A stretch of 64,000 bases of DNA, from assembly GCF_000199675.1 (NCBI RefSeq), contig NC_014960.1, forward strand, positions 558,001-622,000, written 5' to 3'. The position numbers and the translations under genes were made by a program. Position 1 is the stretch's first letter. Each line of letters opens with the position of its first letter. Under the pieces are notes generated by a model. It searched no databases. It worked only from the letters and a program-made list of their open reading frames with translations, and was not told where the DNA came from. This document shows positions 32,797 through 42,040 of this stretch, piece after piece. The DNA comes from Anaerolinea thermophila UNI-1. GTDB lineage: Bacteria; Chloroflexota; Anaerolineae; Anaerolineales; Anaerolineaceae.

Positions 32797-34355
32797 GCTG
32801 AAAAAACATCCTTTTCAAAAACTTTCATTGCAATGTTCCAGATTGCCCAGGTTTGCAATGCGCCGGAGAAAACAGGTAAGGGAAGGTAATAAAATGGCAC
32901 TACAGGCGGAGAGGATGCCGCTGGCATATACAGTAAGCCCATTTGAAGACTCATCTGGTTGAGGAAGGTCTCAATCGTCATGCGTCCTGTGGGAAAAAGG
33001 ATATTTCCAAGGATATTATTTTCGGTTATGACAGTAAGGACAAGAAAGATGATGGTGATTAAACCCCCAAGGAATACAGGAGGCTGTTTTCCACTCATTC
33101 CTCCAATCAGGATGCTCAAACTGCAAAAATACATCAGGCTGGGAACGACTCCCAAGAGAAGTATTCCAAAGTAATGCGAAAAGAGTGTCAGAGAACTGAA
33201 TAAGGCAGTGATTGTCAACAGGAAAAAAGAAGGGAGGAGACTGAGGAGATAGATTCCTCCAGTAATAACGCATGCTCCTGCTACTTTACCAAAGAGATAT
33301 CTCTGTGGAGAGATATTTGCCAGTATGGACTGATCCAGTAATTGTTTTCTATCCTGAGGAATCCGCTGAACTAGAAAAATGGGAAGAAAAGGGAAAAGGA
33401 AGAAGACCAGCGCAGTATGAGATTGGATAAGAGATAACGGCAATGTGTCAAACCCCAAGCGCAGTGCGTCAAGAAGAGGCAACAAAAATGTAAATAAAAG
33501 ACTTATGCTCGTTACCATGATAGGGATTGTGCCTTCTGCGAGAATGAGCCATGCTTCATAACATATAAGCCCTAGGGATTGATTTGAAGGAATGGGTAAT
33601 GGCTCGGAGAATGCCCTGATTATTTTCTCGAAAAAAACGTTTTTATGGTTTGCTGATTGATGTGCCAGAGAAGATTCCCCTGAAAGCAAACGGTCTGTAT
33701 CGTTTGTAAGATAAAGCCCATGGGCAAAGGCTAATCCCCCCAAAAGACAATAAATTGATCTGGATACCCCCCAGAGTACAGGATAGTCTAAACCATCAAT
33801 GACTCTGTATGGGTAAATTACCGGATTTAGAAAATTTGGAAAAGGGATCAGGATTGAGAAAAGAAATGCCATTAATCCCCACAACCGCCCTTTTCTTGAG
33901 TCGCGCCCGATCATTGTCCCCCAAAACGCAATTCCCCCGAAAAATAAACTATTGCTGGCGACATTGATGACACCAAGGGCCAAAAGCACACCTTGAGATA
34001 GGTTTTCTGTGATGAATGCTGAAACCCATGAGATAACTGCTGAAGAAAAGATAAGAGTTAGCCAGTGAACAATTATCCTGGATATAGTAACCTGCCAGTT
34101 TGGGCAAGCCATAGTACTGTGTAACTCAAGGGAAGGGGTATCTTCTGGTTTTAAGGCTGAAGAAAATAGGAATGGGCTGAGGAATGCGCTTAAGATTGCC
34201 AGATATTTCACAAAGGCAATGATTCCATCACCTGTTTGAGTATCCGTAAATGCTAATAAAGATGCACTCGTAAAGGAAATACATGAATAACAGAAAGTAC
34301 TGTACCCATAGATGGCAAAAGAGAAACTTAACTGGCTAAGAGCACGTTTCATCAT
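32793..34355 (-). CDS. Large ABC-2-type membrane protein
   Basis: 520-residue polytopic protein with roughly 12 hydrophobic segments, for example ALVFFLFPFLPIFLVQR and VTSISLLFTFLLPLLDAL. It resembles a tandem ABC-2-type permease with two six-helix halves, but no family motif is certain. Its gene is translationally coupled to the ATPase that follows and is preceded by the 12-Cys peptide gene. Codon and base use are AT-rich like its neighbours and unlike the flanking ribose and peptidase genes. No clear ribosome site is seen before 34355. Confidence 0.75.
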   Translation of the reverse strand: MMKRALSQLSFSFAIYGYSTFCYSCISFTSASLLAFTDTQTGDGIIAFVKYLAILSAFLSPFLFSSALKPEDTPSLELHSTMACPNWQVTISRIIVHWLTLIFSSAVISWVSAFITENLSQGVLLALGVINVASNSLFFGGIAFWGTMIGRDSRKGRLWGLMAFLFSILIPFPNFLNPVIYPYRVIDGLDYPVLWGVSRSIYCLLGGLAFAHGLYLTNDTDRLLSGESSLAHQSANHKNVFFEKIIRAFSEPLPIPSNQSLGLICYEAWLILAEGTIPIMVTSISLLFTFLLPLLDALRLGFDTLPLSLIQSHTALVFFLFPFLPIFLVQRIPQDRKQLLDQSILANISPQRYLFGKVAGACVITGGIYLLSLLPSFFLLTITALFSSLTLFSHYFGILLLGVVPSLMYFCSLSILIGGMSGKQPPVFLGGLITIIFLVLTVITENNILGNILFPTGRMTIETFLNQMSLQMGLLYMPAASSPPVVPFYYLPLPVFSGALQTWAIWNIAMKVFEKDVFSA

Positions 34356-34482
34356 AACAAAAGGAAAAAGATACCTTCCGGATGTTTGTCCTTCAACCCG
34401 AAGGTAGAACGCAGTCTTACCAGTAAAAGTATAGGATAGATTTACACAATAATGGTATTGAGATTTTCTCAGGAAATGATAA

Positions 34483-34797
34483 TTATTGGCACTTGCCTAT
34501 TCCACAGGGAAGGTACTGGCATCCTGCCTTGACACTGGTTTGATTACAGCGTGAGTCGTAACATATTTCCAGCATCCCATTGTAGAGCACTCCAATTCCG
34601 CCAGGACATACTTTTGAATGACACCATCCACACAAAGTGTGTGTCACGCAACATGTAGTCCCTGGTAAACATGGACAACTTGCACTTACAGGTGAGGAGG
34701 CTGAGGAAGCCCAAACGATACTTGCTCCCGCTAGAAAAATTGAGAAGACGAAGAAGATCACAATCAAGCGAATAATGAATTTGCTATAAACTATCAT
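34483..34797 (-). CDS. Secreted 12-cysteine small protein
   Basis: 104-residue protein with a strong AAAGGAGAG ribosome site and an N-terminal signal sequence (IIRLIVIFFVFSIFLAGASI). The roughly 70-residue exported part has 12 Cys, at 41, 43, 49, 50, 56, 59, 64, 79, 84, 93, 98 and 103, enough for six disulfides. Only one Trp lies in the exported part, in LCGWC. The count, the CPGG...CY spacing and the MauD-like neighbour recall the light chain of methylamine dehydrogenase, though overall similarity is too weak to name it so. A toxin, bacteriocin or redox protein are alternatives. It lies 35 bp after the thioredoxin-like gene. Confidence 0.75.
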   Translation of the reverse strand: MIVYSKFIIRLIVIFFVFSIFLAGASIVWASSASSPVSASCPCLPGTTCCVTHTLCGWCHSKVCPGGIGVLYNGMLEICYDSRCNQTSVKAGCQYLPCGIGKCQ

Positions 34798-34832
34798 TTC
34801 AGAACTCTCCTTTCTAACAGATCTAACAGAAT

Positions 34833-35414
34833 TTAGTTACTGTTTTGATTGCATTTTCTAATCAATTCCTCAAGATGCTCTTCAGTATTTGCAAACCCTT
34901 TACTGCAAATTTTCCCAACTTCATCGATTACGTAAAAGAAAGGCGTTCCGGGTACTTGGAAATTTTTCCCAATTTCGGAGTTCCCCTGTTCAAGGGTTAA
35001 GATGGGAAAGTTGAATTGTTGTTCCTGTACTAATTCCTGATTCTCTTTAAGTGTTCCTCTTGAAATCAATACAATTTGTAGGTTGGAAGATTTCTTACTG
35101 AAAGAGCGAAGCTCGGGATACATTTTTTTACAGTAAGGGCAATCAATGGATGAGAATCCCAATAAGATTTTTTGTCCCAGGAAATCGTGTAAGGAAAAAT
35201 ATTTTCCGTCTGTGTTTGGCAAAGTAAAGTCTGGCGCATTTGTATCAATAGATAAGCCTGAGTTCTGACCTGCATCGACAGGGAAATATTCCATTAAAAC
35301 TAAAATTTGATTTTGCAACTGATTTACACGGATGAACAGACCTGCTATTGCGATAAATAAAAGAAAAATGGTCCCCATTAGCATTGAAGTGAAAATCTTT
35401 GATTTCTCAGTCAT
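34833..35414 (-). CDS. MauD/TlpA-like membrane-anchored thiol-disulfide protein
   Basis: 193-residue thioredoxin-fold protein with an N-terminal membrane helix (MLMGTIFLLFIAIAGLFIRV) and active site Cys92-Pro-Tyr-Cys95 in FSSIDCPYCKKMYPEL. The cis-Pro loop is VPGTPFFYVID. The ending GKICSKGFANTEEHLEELIR is close to the GxxxxKGLVNTREHLESL tail of MauD, the protein required for forming the disulfide-rich light chain of methylamine dehydrogenase. It is probably dedicated to the 12-Cys protein encoded just downstream. Ribosome site GAGGAAGTG precedes the ATG. Confidence 0.82.
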   Translation of the reverse strand: MTEKSKIFTSMLMGTIFLLFIAIAGLFIRVNQLQNQILVLMEYFPVDAGQNSGLSIDTNAPDFTLPNTDGKYFSLHDFLGQKILLGFSSIDCPYCKKMYPELRSFSKKSSNLQIVLISRGTLKENQELVQEQQFNFPILTLEQGNSEIGKNFQVPGTPFFYVIDEVGKICSKGFANTEEHLEELIRKCNQNSN

Positions 35415-35658
35415 TTCACTTCCTCAAAAATGATCAATATATTGTTTGCTCCAAAAGAATGATTGTGTAATTTGGAATTATTTATAAATTTAGCAAAAAA
35501 AAATAAAAGTCAATAGGTTGAAACAGAAATTTAAGACTTGTGTTTATGAAGGTTTAGACAGTCCGCTCAGAATTATTTAGATTCGATAATTTGCCCCTTC
35601 TCAAAAAACTTGCCACATCGTCCCGCTGATGTTATGATGAAAGGAAGCGGGAACATCT

Positions 35659-36069
35659 ATGACAGAACACGAAAATCACCTCGACCAGCAACGCGCTGAA
35701 ATTCGTAAAGTTTTGATTGTCATCATTGTGGTGGCTTTTGCCTGTTACTGCGTGGGTCTCAGTATTCTGCAGTTCAATGCCTGGATCAACCGTCCCACTG
35801 CCACCCCCACGGTAACCCCGACCATCACCGAAACCCCTGCGGTGACAGTGACCCCGCCGCAAGCCTCGCCGACCCTCATCACCCTCACCGCAACGGGAAC
35901 CGGCACGCCTACGATGACCCCCTCGTTTACCCCCACTTTCTTCACCTTTACGCCAACGGTGACGGCAACCTCAACTCCCACGCCGCCGCCACCTACTGCG
36001 ACGAATACGCCGGTGCCTCCCTCGCCCACCGAGACAGAGACGCCGGTTGCCCCCACAACATCCCCCTGA
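35659..36069 (+). CDS. Membrane-anchored Pro/Thr-rich protein
   Basis: 136-residue protein of unknown function. A charged N-terminus (MTEHENHLDQQRAEIRK) precedes one membrane helix (VLIVIIVVAFACYCVGLSIL), and residues 48-136 are almost wholly Pro/Thr with repeated TPT and TATPT units, so most of the protein is an extracytoplasmic flexible stalk. AAAGGAAG lies 12 nt before the ATG. It ends 12 bp before the first M42 peptidase gene. The AT-rich 244 bp before it hold only the leader region of the divergent MauD-like gene and nothing else I can identify. Confidence 0.65.
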   Translation: MTEHENHLDQQRAEIRKVLIVIIVVAFACYCVGLSILQFNAWINRPTATPTVTPTITETPAVTVTPPQASPTLITLTATGTGTPTMTPSFTPTFFTFTPTVTATSTPTPPPPTATNTPVPPSPTETETPVAPTTSP

Positions 36070-36081
36070 TCGAAGACAACT

Positions 36082-37146
36082 ATGACAGACATAAAAGACT
36101 TTCTCAAAGAACTGATTTCCCTGCCGGGTCTCTCCGGCTATGAAGCACCCGCGCGGGAGGTCATCTCCCGTGAGTGGCAGACGCTGGTGGATGAACTCAG
36201 CGTGAGCCCGTTGGGCAGTCTGCACGCCCTCAAACGCGGGTCATCTCCCGAACCGCGCCCGCGCATTTTGCTGGCGGCGCACATGGATGCCATCGGCATG
36301 ATGGTCACCCGCATCACCCCGGAAGGCTTCCTCGGCTTTACCGAGGTAGGCGGGCTGGATCCGCGTATTCTGCCGGCTCAGCCGGTGCGCGTGTACGGCA
36401 AAGAGCCTCTGCGCGGGGTGATTGTCCAGCCCTCTGACCGCCTTCTGCCCCCCTCGCAGAAGGGCAAACCGGTGGAGATGAAGCACCTGCTCATTGATAC
36501 CGGCTTACCCGCCGAGGAAGTGCGCCGCCTGGTAAAGGTTGGCGATCCCATTGCCTTTGATACCGAACCGCTGGAACTCCCCGAGGATTTAATTTGCGGT
36601 CACACCCTTGATAACCGCGCTTCGGTTGCCGCGCTGACGGTTTGTCTGCAAACGCTTCAGCGCGCCGCCCACGATTGGGATGTGTACGCCGTGGCTACTG
36701 CGCAGGAAGAGGAAACCCTCGGCGGCGGGTTCACTTCGCCGTTTGAGATTCGCCCCACCCTGGCAATTGCCATTGACGTGACCTTTGCCAAAGGTCCGGG
36801 CGTGAACGATTACCGCGGCAAGACGCTGGGCGGCGGAGTGGTGCTGGGCTGGGGTCCGCAGTCGCATCCGCGCGTCTTCGATGACCTCAAAGCCCTGGCG
36901 GAACGCCTGGACATCCCCTTTGAGATTGAAGTTTATCCGCGTGCTTCCGGAACCGATGCCTATGCCATGCAAATTGTCGCTGAGGGCATTCCCACCATGG
37001 TGGTGAGTATTCCCCTGCGTTACATGCACACGCCGGTGGAGGTGGTCTCGCTCAGCGACATCCGCCGTGTGGGCAGACTGCTGGCGGAGTACATCCTGCG
37101 GTTAACCCCTGAAGATGTGAAGAAGATTCAATGGGAGGAGGCATAA
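36082..37146 (+). CDS. M42 family aminopeptidase, paralogue 1
   Basis: 354-residue M42 glutamyl-aminopeptidase/TET-type enzyme that trims peptides from the N-terminus with two metal ions in large cage-like complexes. Metal ligands are visible as His in LLAAHMDAIGM, Asp in GHTLDNRAS, the Glu pair in TAQEEETLG, Asp in AIAIDVTFA and His in RYMHTPVEV. Length and order are normal. It is first of three M42 genes in a row and the most diverged in its loop around QPSDRLLPPSQKG. Confidence 0.93.
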   Translation: MTDIKDFLKELISLPGLSGYEAPAREVISREWQTLVDELSVSPLGSLHALKRGSSPEPRPRILLAAHMDAIGMMVTRITPEGFLGFTEVGGLDPRILPAQPVRVYGKEPLRGVIVQPSDRLLPPSQKGKPVEMKHLLIDTGLPAEEVRRLVKVGDPIAFDTEPLELPEDLICGHTLDNRASVAALTVCLQTLQRAAHDWDVYAVATAQEEETLGGGFTSPFEIRPTLAIAIDVTFAKGPGVNDYRGKTLGGGVVLGWGPQSHPRVFDDLKALAERLDIPFEIEVYPRASGTDAYAMQIVAEGIPTMVVSIPLRYMHTPVEVVSLSDIRRVGRLLAEYILRLTPEDVKKIQWEEA

Positions 37147-37148
37147 CC

Positions 37149-38219
37149 ATGAGCCCTGCAACCCCTGCCCCTCAAATTGGCGCAGAGCAGATTGCTCTGT
37201 TGGAAAAACTCTCCAATGCCTGCGCCGTTTCCGGCGATGAAGCCCAGGTGCGCAAAATCGTCCTTGAAGAAATCAAGCCCTTTGCCGATGACCTGCGCGT
37301 GGATGCGCTGGGCAACGTCCTGGCGGTGCGCAAAGCCCGCACCCCCAATGCCCTGCGGGTGATGGTGGATGCCCATATGGACGAGGTCGGTTTCATGATT
37401 GTCGAGGACGACAAGGATGGGCTGTTCCGTTTTGTTGCCGTGGGCGGGCTGGACGAGCGCACTCTGCCCGGCAAGAAGGTGCTGGTCGGTGCAGAGAATG
37501 TTCCCGGCATCATTGGCGCCAAACCCATTCACCTCACCGAAGAAGGCGAGACCGAACGCAAGATTCCCATCGAGTCCCTGCGTATTGATGTGGGTCTGAA
37601 GGGCGGTAAGAAGGTCAAGGTGGGCGACCGCGCCACCTTTGCCACGCGCTTCTGGCAGTCGGGCAATGCCCTGTTTGGCAAGGCGCTGGACGACCGTCTG
37701 GGTGTGGCAACCCTCATCGAACTGTTCAAGAACCCGCCGGAGAACATTGAACTGCTGGCGGCGTTTACCGTCCAGGAAGAGATTGGTTTGCGCGGCGCGC
37801 GCCCGGCGGCGTACGCTTTCAACCCGCAACTGGCAATTGCCCTGGACTCGACCCCCGCCAACGACCTGCCCATGTGGGATGGCAGTGAGAATATCTTCTA
37901 CAACACCCGCCTGGGCGCCGGTCCTGCGCTGTACATTGCCGACTCGGCAACTCTGTCCGACCCGCGGCTGGTGCGCCATTTTGCGCAGACGGGCGAGCAG
38001 ATGGGCATCCCCTTCCAGTTCCGCCAGCCCGGTGGAGGCGGCACCAATGCCGGCGCTATTCACCGCGTGCGCGAGGGCGTGCCTTCGCTCTCGGTTTCGG
38101 TACCGGGACGCTTTGCCCATACCGCCATCATGCTGGCGCGTCTGGATGACTGGCAAAACACGCTCGCGCTGGTGTATTATGCCCTCTCGCGCCTGGACGC
38201 GGGCATCCTTCAGCGTTGA
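37149..38219 (+). CDS. M42 family aminopeptidase, paralogue 2
   Basis: 356-residue M42 peptidase. Metal ligands: His in VDAHMDEVGF, Asp in KALDDRLGV, Glu pair in TVQEEIGLRG, Asp in AIALDSTPAND and His in GRFAHTAIM. An insertion, NDLPMWDGSENIFYNTRLG, marks it from the other two. It begins two bases after the first paralogue's stop, with GGAGGAGG overlapping the end of that gene, so the two are translated as a unit. Confidence 0.93.
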   Translation: MSPATPAPQIGAEQIALLEKLSNACAVSGDEAQVRKIVLEEIKPFADDLRVDALGNVLAVRKARTPNALRVMVDAHMDEVGFMIVEDDKDGLFRFVAVGGLDERTLPGKKVLVGAENVPGIIGAKPIHLTEEGETERKIPIESLRIDVGLKGGKKVKVGDRATFATRFWQSGNALFGKALDDRLGVATLIELFKNPPENIELLAAFTVQEEIGLRGARPAAYAFNPQLAIALDSTPANDLPMWDGSENIFYNTRLGAGPALYIADSATLSDPRLVRHFAQTGEQMGIPFQFRQPGGGGTNAGAIHRVREGVPSLSVSVPGRFAHTAIMLARLDDWQNTLALVYYALSRLDAGILQR

Positions 38220-38269
38220 GGTTCTTCAGCGATTCGACCCTGCAATCATAGAATGGAGAAAGAAAAGCC

Positions 38270-39268
38270 ATGAAAGCATTAATCCAAAAACTGGTAGAGA
38301 CCGTAGGACCTTCCGGCTACGAAGAAAAGGTGCGCGAGGTGGTGCGCGCGGAAATTGAAGGCTTGGCGGATGAAATCAAGGTGGATGCGCTGGGCAACCT
38401 GATTGCCCGCAAGGGAAGCCGTTCGGAAGGCGGTATGCGCATCGCCATTTCTGCTCACATGGACGAGATTGGTGTGATTGCCACTCATGTGGATGAAAAT
38501 GGCTTTGTGCGCTTTACCACCATTGGCGGCGTCTCTCCGCGCACGTGCATTGGCGGGCGGGTGCAGTTCCTCAACGGCACGCGCGGCGTGATTTACATGG
38601 AAAGCCTGGAAAGTGCCACCGCTCTGCCCACGCTGGATCAACTGTATATTGACGTAGGCGCGTCCAGCCGCGAAACCTGCCCGGTGAAGGTGGGAGATAT
38701 TGCCGCGTTTGACCGTCCCTTCATGGAACTGGGCGACCGCCTGGTTTCCAAAGCCATGGATGACCGCATCAGCGTGGCGGTGATGATTCAAGCCCTGAAG
38801 GAACTCTCCAGTACCCCGCATGAACTGTATTTCATCTTCAGCACGCAGGAAGAGGTTGGACTGCGCGGCGCTACCACCGCGGCGTACGGCGTGGATCCCG
38901 AACTGGCGCTGGCGGTGGATGTGACCCGCACCGGCGATACCCCCAAGGGCGTCAAGATGGAAGTGGCGCTGGGCAAAGGACCTGCCATCAAGGTGCGCGA
39001 CAGTGGCATGCTCTCCGACCCCCGTGTCATCCGCTGGATGGTGGAGACGGCGGAGAAAGCCGGTATCCCCTATCAACTGGAAGTGCTGGAAGGCGGCACG
39101 ACAGATGCCCGTGCCATGCAGTTAACCCGCGCCGGCGTTCCGGCGGGATGTCTTTCCATCCCAACGCGCTACATTCACAGCCCCTCTGAAATGGTAGATT
39201 ATCAGGATGTCCTGCAGTCGGTGCGCTTGCTGGTGGCTTTGCTAAGCGCCCCGGTTACCCTGAAATGA
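38270..39268 (+). CDS. M42 family aminopeptidase, paralogue 3
   Basis: 332-residue M42 peptidase, closest to the classical FrvX/TET form. Metal ligands: His in ISAHMDEIGV, Asp in KAMDDRISV, Glu pair in STQEEVGLRG, Asp in LAVDVTRTGD and His in RYIHSPSEM. A GGAGAAAG site precedes the ATG after a 50-bp gap. Its stop overlaps the start of the solute-binding lipoprotein gene, tying peptide breakdown to a binding protein. Confidence 0.95.
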   Translation: MKALIQKLVETVGPSGYEEKVREVVRAEIEGLADEIKVDALGNLIARKGSRSEGGMRIAISAHMDEIGVIATHVDENGFVRFTTIGGVSPRTCIGGRVQFLNGTRGVIYMESLESATALPTLDQLYIDVGASSRETCPVKVGDIAAFDRPFMELGDRLVSKAMDDRISVAVMIQALKELSSTPHELYFIFSTQEEVGLRGATTAAYGVDPELALAVDVTRTGDTPKGVKMEVALGKGPAIKVRDSGMLSDPRVIRWMVETAEKAGIPYQLEVLEGGTTDARAMQLTRAGVPAGCLSIPTRYIHSPSEMVDYQDVLQSVRLLVALLSAPVTLK

Positions 39269-40614
39269 GCGCTGGGCTTTCTTACAAACGCTCGTCTTCT
39301 CAACCGCATCGCCTGAAGCCTTTCAGGCGGGCGGTTGTTTTGCTTTTGAGCGCCCTGCTGTTCCTCAGTGGGTGTCTGCCCCCCTGGCTGGCATCCCCTA
39401 CGCCCACTGCCTCTCCCCCCTTACCGACAGCCACTCCCCCGGTCAGTCCAACCCCTTCCACGGAAGCCCTGGCAACTCCTACGGTCAGCGAACCGCTGGT
39501 ACTCTGGTTGCCGCCGCAATTTGACCCTGAGAGTGGCAGCCGCGCGGGTAATCTGCTTAAGGAACGCCTGGCGGCTTTTGAACAGGAAAACGGGATTCAA
39601 ATTCGTGTGCGCTTGAAAGCCGTGAACGGTCCGGCTGGTCTGCTGGATTCACTTACCCTTGCCAGCGCCGCCGCGCCGGCGGCTTTGCCTTCGGCCGTGC
39701 TTTTACCTCGCCGCGATCTGGAAGATGCTGCGCTGAAGGGAATAATCTATCCGCTGGATGGGTTAAGCACAGCCATTGATACCTCAGACTGGTATGATTA
39801 TGCCCGCGAACTCGCCCTGGTGCAGGGCTCGGTGTACGGTTTGCCCATGGCGGGGGATAGCCTGGGGCTGGTTTATCGCAGCGAGTGGCTGGCGCATTCG
39901 CCCAATTCCTGGCAGGAAATTCTTGAGCAGCGCTATACCTTTACTTTTCCGGCGCAGGAAAACCAGAGTCTGGTGACGCTGGCGCTCTATCTTTCGGCAG
40001 GGGGAGATACGCAGGACACTCAGCGCCGCCCTCTTCTGGAAGAAACACCACTTCAAACCGTGTTTACGTGGTATCGCAGTGCCGCAGAGCGGGCAGTGAT
40101 TCCCATCTGGACGGCACAGGTTGAGACCTATTCACAAGCCTGGCAGGCTTACCAGGATCAGCGCACCACCATGGTGGTGGCATGGGTAAGCACATACCTC
40201 TCGGATTTCCCCCCAGATTCGCTCTTTGCTCCGCTCCCTTCGTTGGGGGATGCCCCCGCCAGCCTGGCGACCGGCTGGGTGTTAGCCGTGGCAGAGCCTG
40301 ATCCGCAACGCCGCGTGCTGGCGGCGCGTTTGTGCGAGTGGCTGACGCAAAGTGATTTCCTGGGGGCATGGAGTGAAGCCGCGGGTGTATTACCCGTACG
40401 CCCCAGTGCCTTTCCTTTGTGGAAAAATCAATCTTTTGTGCCGGTTTTTCAACGCATGGCTGAGACTGCTCGTCCGATTCCTTCTAATGAAGTCATTACC
40501 GTTCTGGGACCGGTTTTGCGGGAGAGCACTCTGGAAGTTCTGCAGTTGAAAACTCTCCCGGCTTCTGCTACACAGGACGCTGTGAAAAAAGTTGCCAATC
40601 CGGGGGTAAAATGA
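39265..40614 (+). CDS. Extracellular solute-binding lipoprotein (family 1-like)
   Basis: 449-residue exported protein. The lipoprotein signal is VVLLLSALLFLSGC, with lipidation at the Cys near residue 37, followed by a Pro/Thr/Ser linker. The folded part is like family 1 binding proteins: LVLWLPPQFDPES, YGLPMAGDSLGLVYRSEWL, NSWQEIL and a C-terminal GVLPVRPSAF. No permease or ATPase adjoins it, so the partner transporter, if any, is elsewhere. Translation is coupled on both sides by ATGA overlaps. The ligand is unknown. Confidence 0.8.
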   Translation: MSAGLSYKRSSSQPHRLKPFRRAVVLLLSALLFLSGCLPPWLASPTPTASPPLPTATPPVSPTPSTEALATPTVSEPLVLWLPPQFDPESGSRAGNLLKERLAAFEQENGIQIRVRLKAVNGPAGLLDSLTLASAAAPAALPSAVLLPRRDLEDAALKGIIYPLDGLSTAIDTSDWYDYARELALVQGSVYGLPMAGDSLGLVYRSEWLAHSPNSWQEILEQRYTFTFPAQENQSLVTLALYLSAGGDTQDTQRRPLLEETPLQTVFTWYRSAAERAVIPIWTAQVETYSQAWQAYQDQRTTMVVAWVSTYLSDFPPDSLFAPLPSLGDAPASLATGWVLAVAEPDPQRRVLAARLCEWLTQSDFLGAWSEAAGVLPVRPSAFPLWKNQSFVPVFQRMAETARPIPSNEVITVLGPVLRESTLEVLQLKTLPASATQDAVKKVANPGVK

Positions 40615-40907
40615 ACGAAAAAACCTCTTCGGTGATTCAGTACGCCGATCTCCGGGTACTTGCCATGCTGGGGGTGTTGTTGTTTTTCCTGTTCCTTTCC
40701 ATGGGTTCTGGCATGATGCAGTCCTCACCCGTAGAAGCCACCCCCACGTCCGAAGGCGAGATGCTTGCCCCTACGGTTACCCCTCTTCCGCCGGAATATT
40801 TGGGGAACTACGCCCAGACTACCGGAATCATCCTGGCAACCTCGGTGATTGTATTGATTGTGGTTGGAGGGGTGCTGTACGGCTTGCTTTCCAATAAAAA
40901 GCAGTGA
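40611..40907 (+). CDS. Small two-helix membrane protein
   Basis: 98-residue protein with membrane helices at about 15-34 (LRVLAMLGVLLFFLFLSMGS) and 70-92 (TGIILATSVIVLIVVGGVLY) and a short Pro/Thr loop between them. Start overlaps the previous stop as ATGA, so it is made together with the solute-binding lipoprotein and may anchor or assist it. No family recognised. Confidence 0.65.
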   Translation: MNEKTSSVIQYADLRVLAMLGVLLFFLFLSMGSGMMQSSPVEATPTSEGEMLAPTVTPLPPEYLGNYAQTTGIILATSVIVLIVVGGVLYGLLSNKKQ

Positions 40908-40968
40908 AAAGGTTTTCATCCGGTCTCTCTCTTGATATATAATCACATCAGGGAGGGTGGAGTGAAGT

Positions 40969-42027
40969 ATGGGCTGGTATCCGCGCATTCCAACAGGTGA
41001 ACTCTCGCTGTACCGGGCAATTCCAAAAGTGGATCTGCATCGCCATCTGGAGGGTTCTCTGCGGTTGGAAACATTGCTGGATATTGCCCGTCAGCATGGC
41101 TTGACCATCCCTCAAACGCATTTCCACTCTCTGGTGCAAATGCAACAGGATGAGCCGCTGACCTTTACCAACTTTCTTTCCAAATTTCAGACCCTGCGCA
41201 TGTTTTACCGTTCCCCTGAGGTGATTCGCCGCATCACCCGAGAAGCCATTGCCGATGCGGCGGCGGAAAACGTGCGCTATCTGGAACTGCGCTTCACCCC
41301 GGTTGCCCTCAGCCGCTTGCAGGGTTTCTCTTACGACGAAGTGATGGATTGGGTCATCCAGAGCGCTGAAGAAGCCAGCCGGGAGTACAACATTAAAACC
41401 CGTCTGATTGTCTCGGTCAATCGCCACGAGCCGGTGGACCTGGCAGAGCAGATTGTTGAATACGCCATCCAGCGCCGTGAGCGTGGCATTGTGGGTTTCG
41501 ATCTGGCGGGGAACGAGGTGGAGTTTTCTGCCTTGCCTTTTGAGGGGGTCTTCCGTGAAGCAAAGAAGCATGGATTACAATTGACCGTACATGCCGGCGA
41601 GTGGGGCGGGGCGGAGAATATTCTGGAAGCCATTGAGTTCCTGGGTGCAGAGCGCATCGGACATGGCGTCAAGGTCCTGCAGACCCCCCGTGTGCTTCAA
41701 GCCGCGCGGGAGCGTGGCATTGCTTTTGAAGTGTGCATCACCAGCAATCATCAGACGGGTGTGGTCGGTGCAGTTCGTCAGCACCCCCTGCCGCAGATGG
41801 TCCGGGAAGGCTTGAAAGTCACCATTAACACTGATGACCCTGGTATTTCCCGAATTACGCTGACGGATGAGTATCGCGTAGCGCTGGAAGAACTGGGAAT
41901 GCCGGTAGCCGTGTTCAAAGATGTGGTGCTGAATGCCGCACGCGCCAGTTTCCTGCCCCCGGAAGAACGACAATCCCTTGTGGAAACACTGGAACCGGAA
42001 TTGAATCGTACGTTACAATTCCTTTAG
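40969..42027 (+). CDS. add: Adenosine deaminase
   Basis: 352-residue metal-dependent deaminase converting adenosine to inosine in purine salvage. Zinc ligands and catalytic residues are clear: HRHLEGS at 24-30, HAGEWGG with the catalytic Glu, HGVKV, and NTDDPGIS. GGAGGGTGGAGTGAAG precedes the ATG, and a TATAAT at 40938-40943 is a likely -10. It is close in sequence type to bacterial adenosine deaminases, though activity on related bases is possible. surE follows 13 bp later. Confidence 0.94.
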   Translation: MGWYPRIPTGELSLYRAIPKVDLHRHLEGSLRLETLLDIARQHGLTIPQTHFHSLVQMQQDEPLTFTNFLSKFQTLRMFYRSPEVIRRITREAIADAAAENVRYLELRFTPVALSRLQGFSYDEVMDWVIQSAEEASREYNIKTRLIVSVNRHEPVDLAEQIVEYAIQRRERGIVGFDLAGNEVEFSALPFEGVFREAKKHGLQLTVHAGEWGGAENILEAIEFLGAERIGHGVKVLQTPRVLQAARERGIAFEVCITSNHQTGVVGAVRQHPLPQMVREGLKVTINTDDPGISRITLTDEYRVALEELGMPVAVFKDVVLNAARASFLPPEERQSLVETLEPELNRTLQFL

Positions 42028-42040
42028 AGGTGAAAAATTT

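Noticed and set aside
34483..34797. Calling the 12-Cys protein a methylamine dehydrogenase light chain
   Set aside because: Only Cys count, partial spacing and the MauD neighbour agree; the second quinone-forming Trp and a heavy chain are missing.
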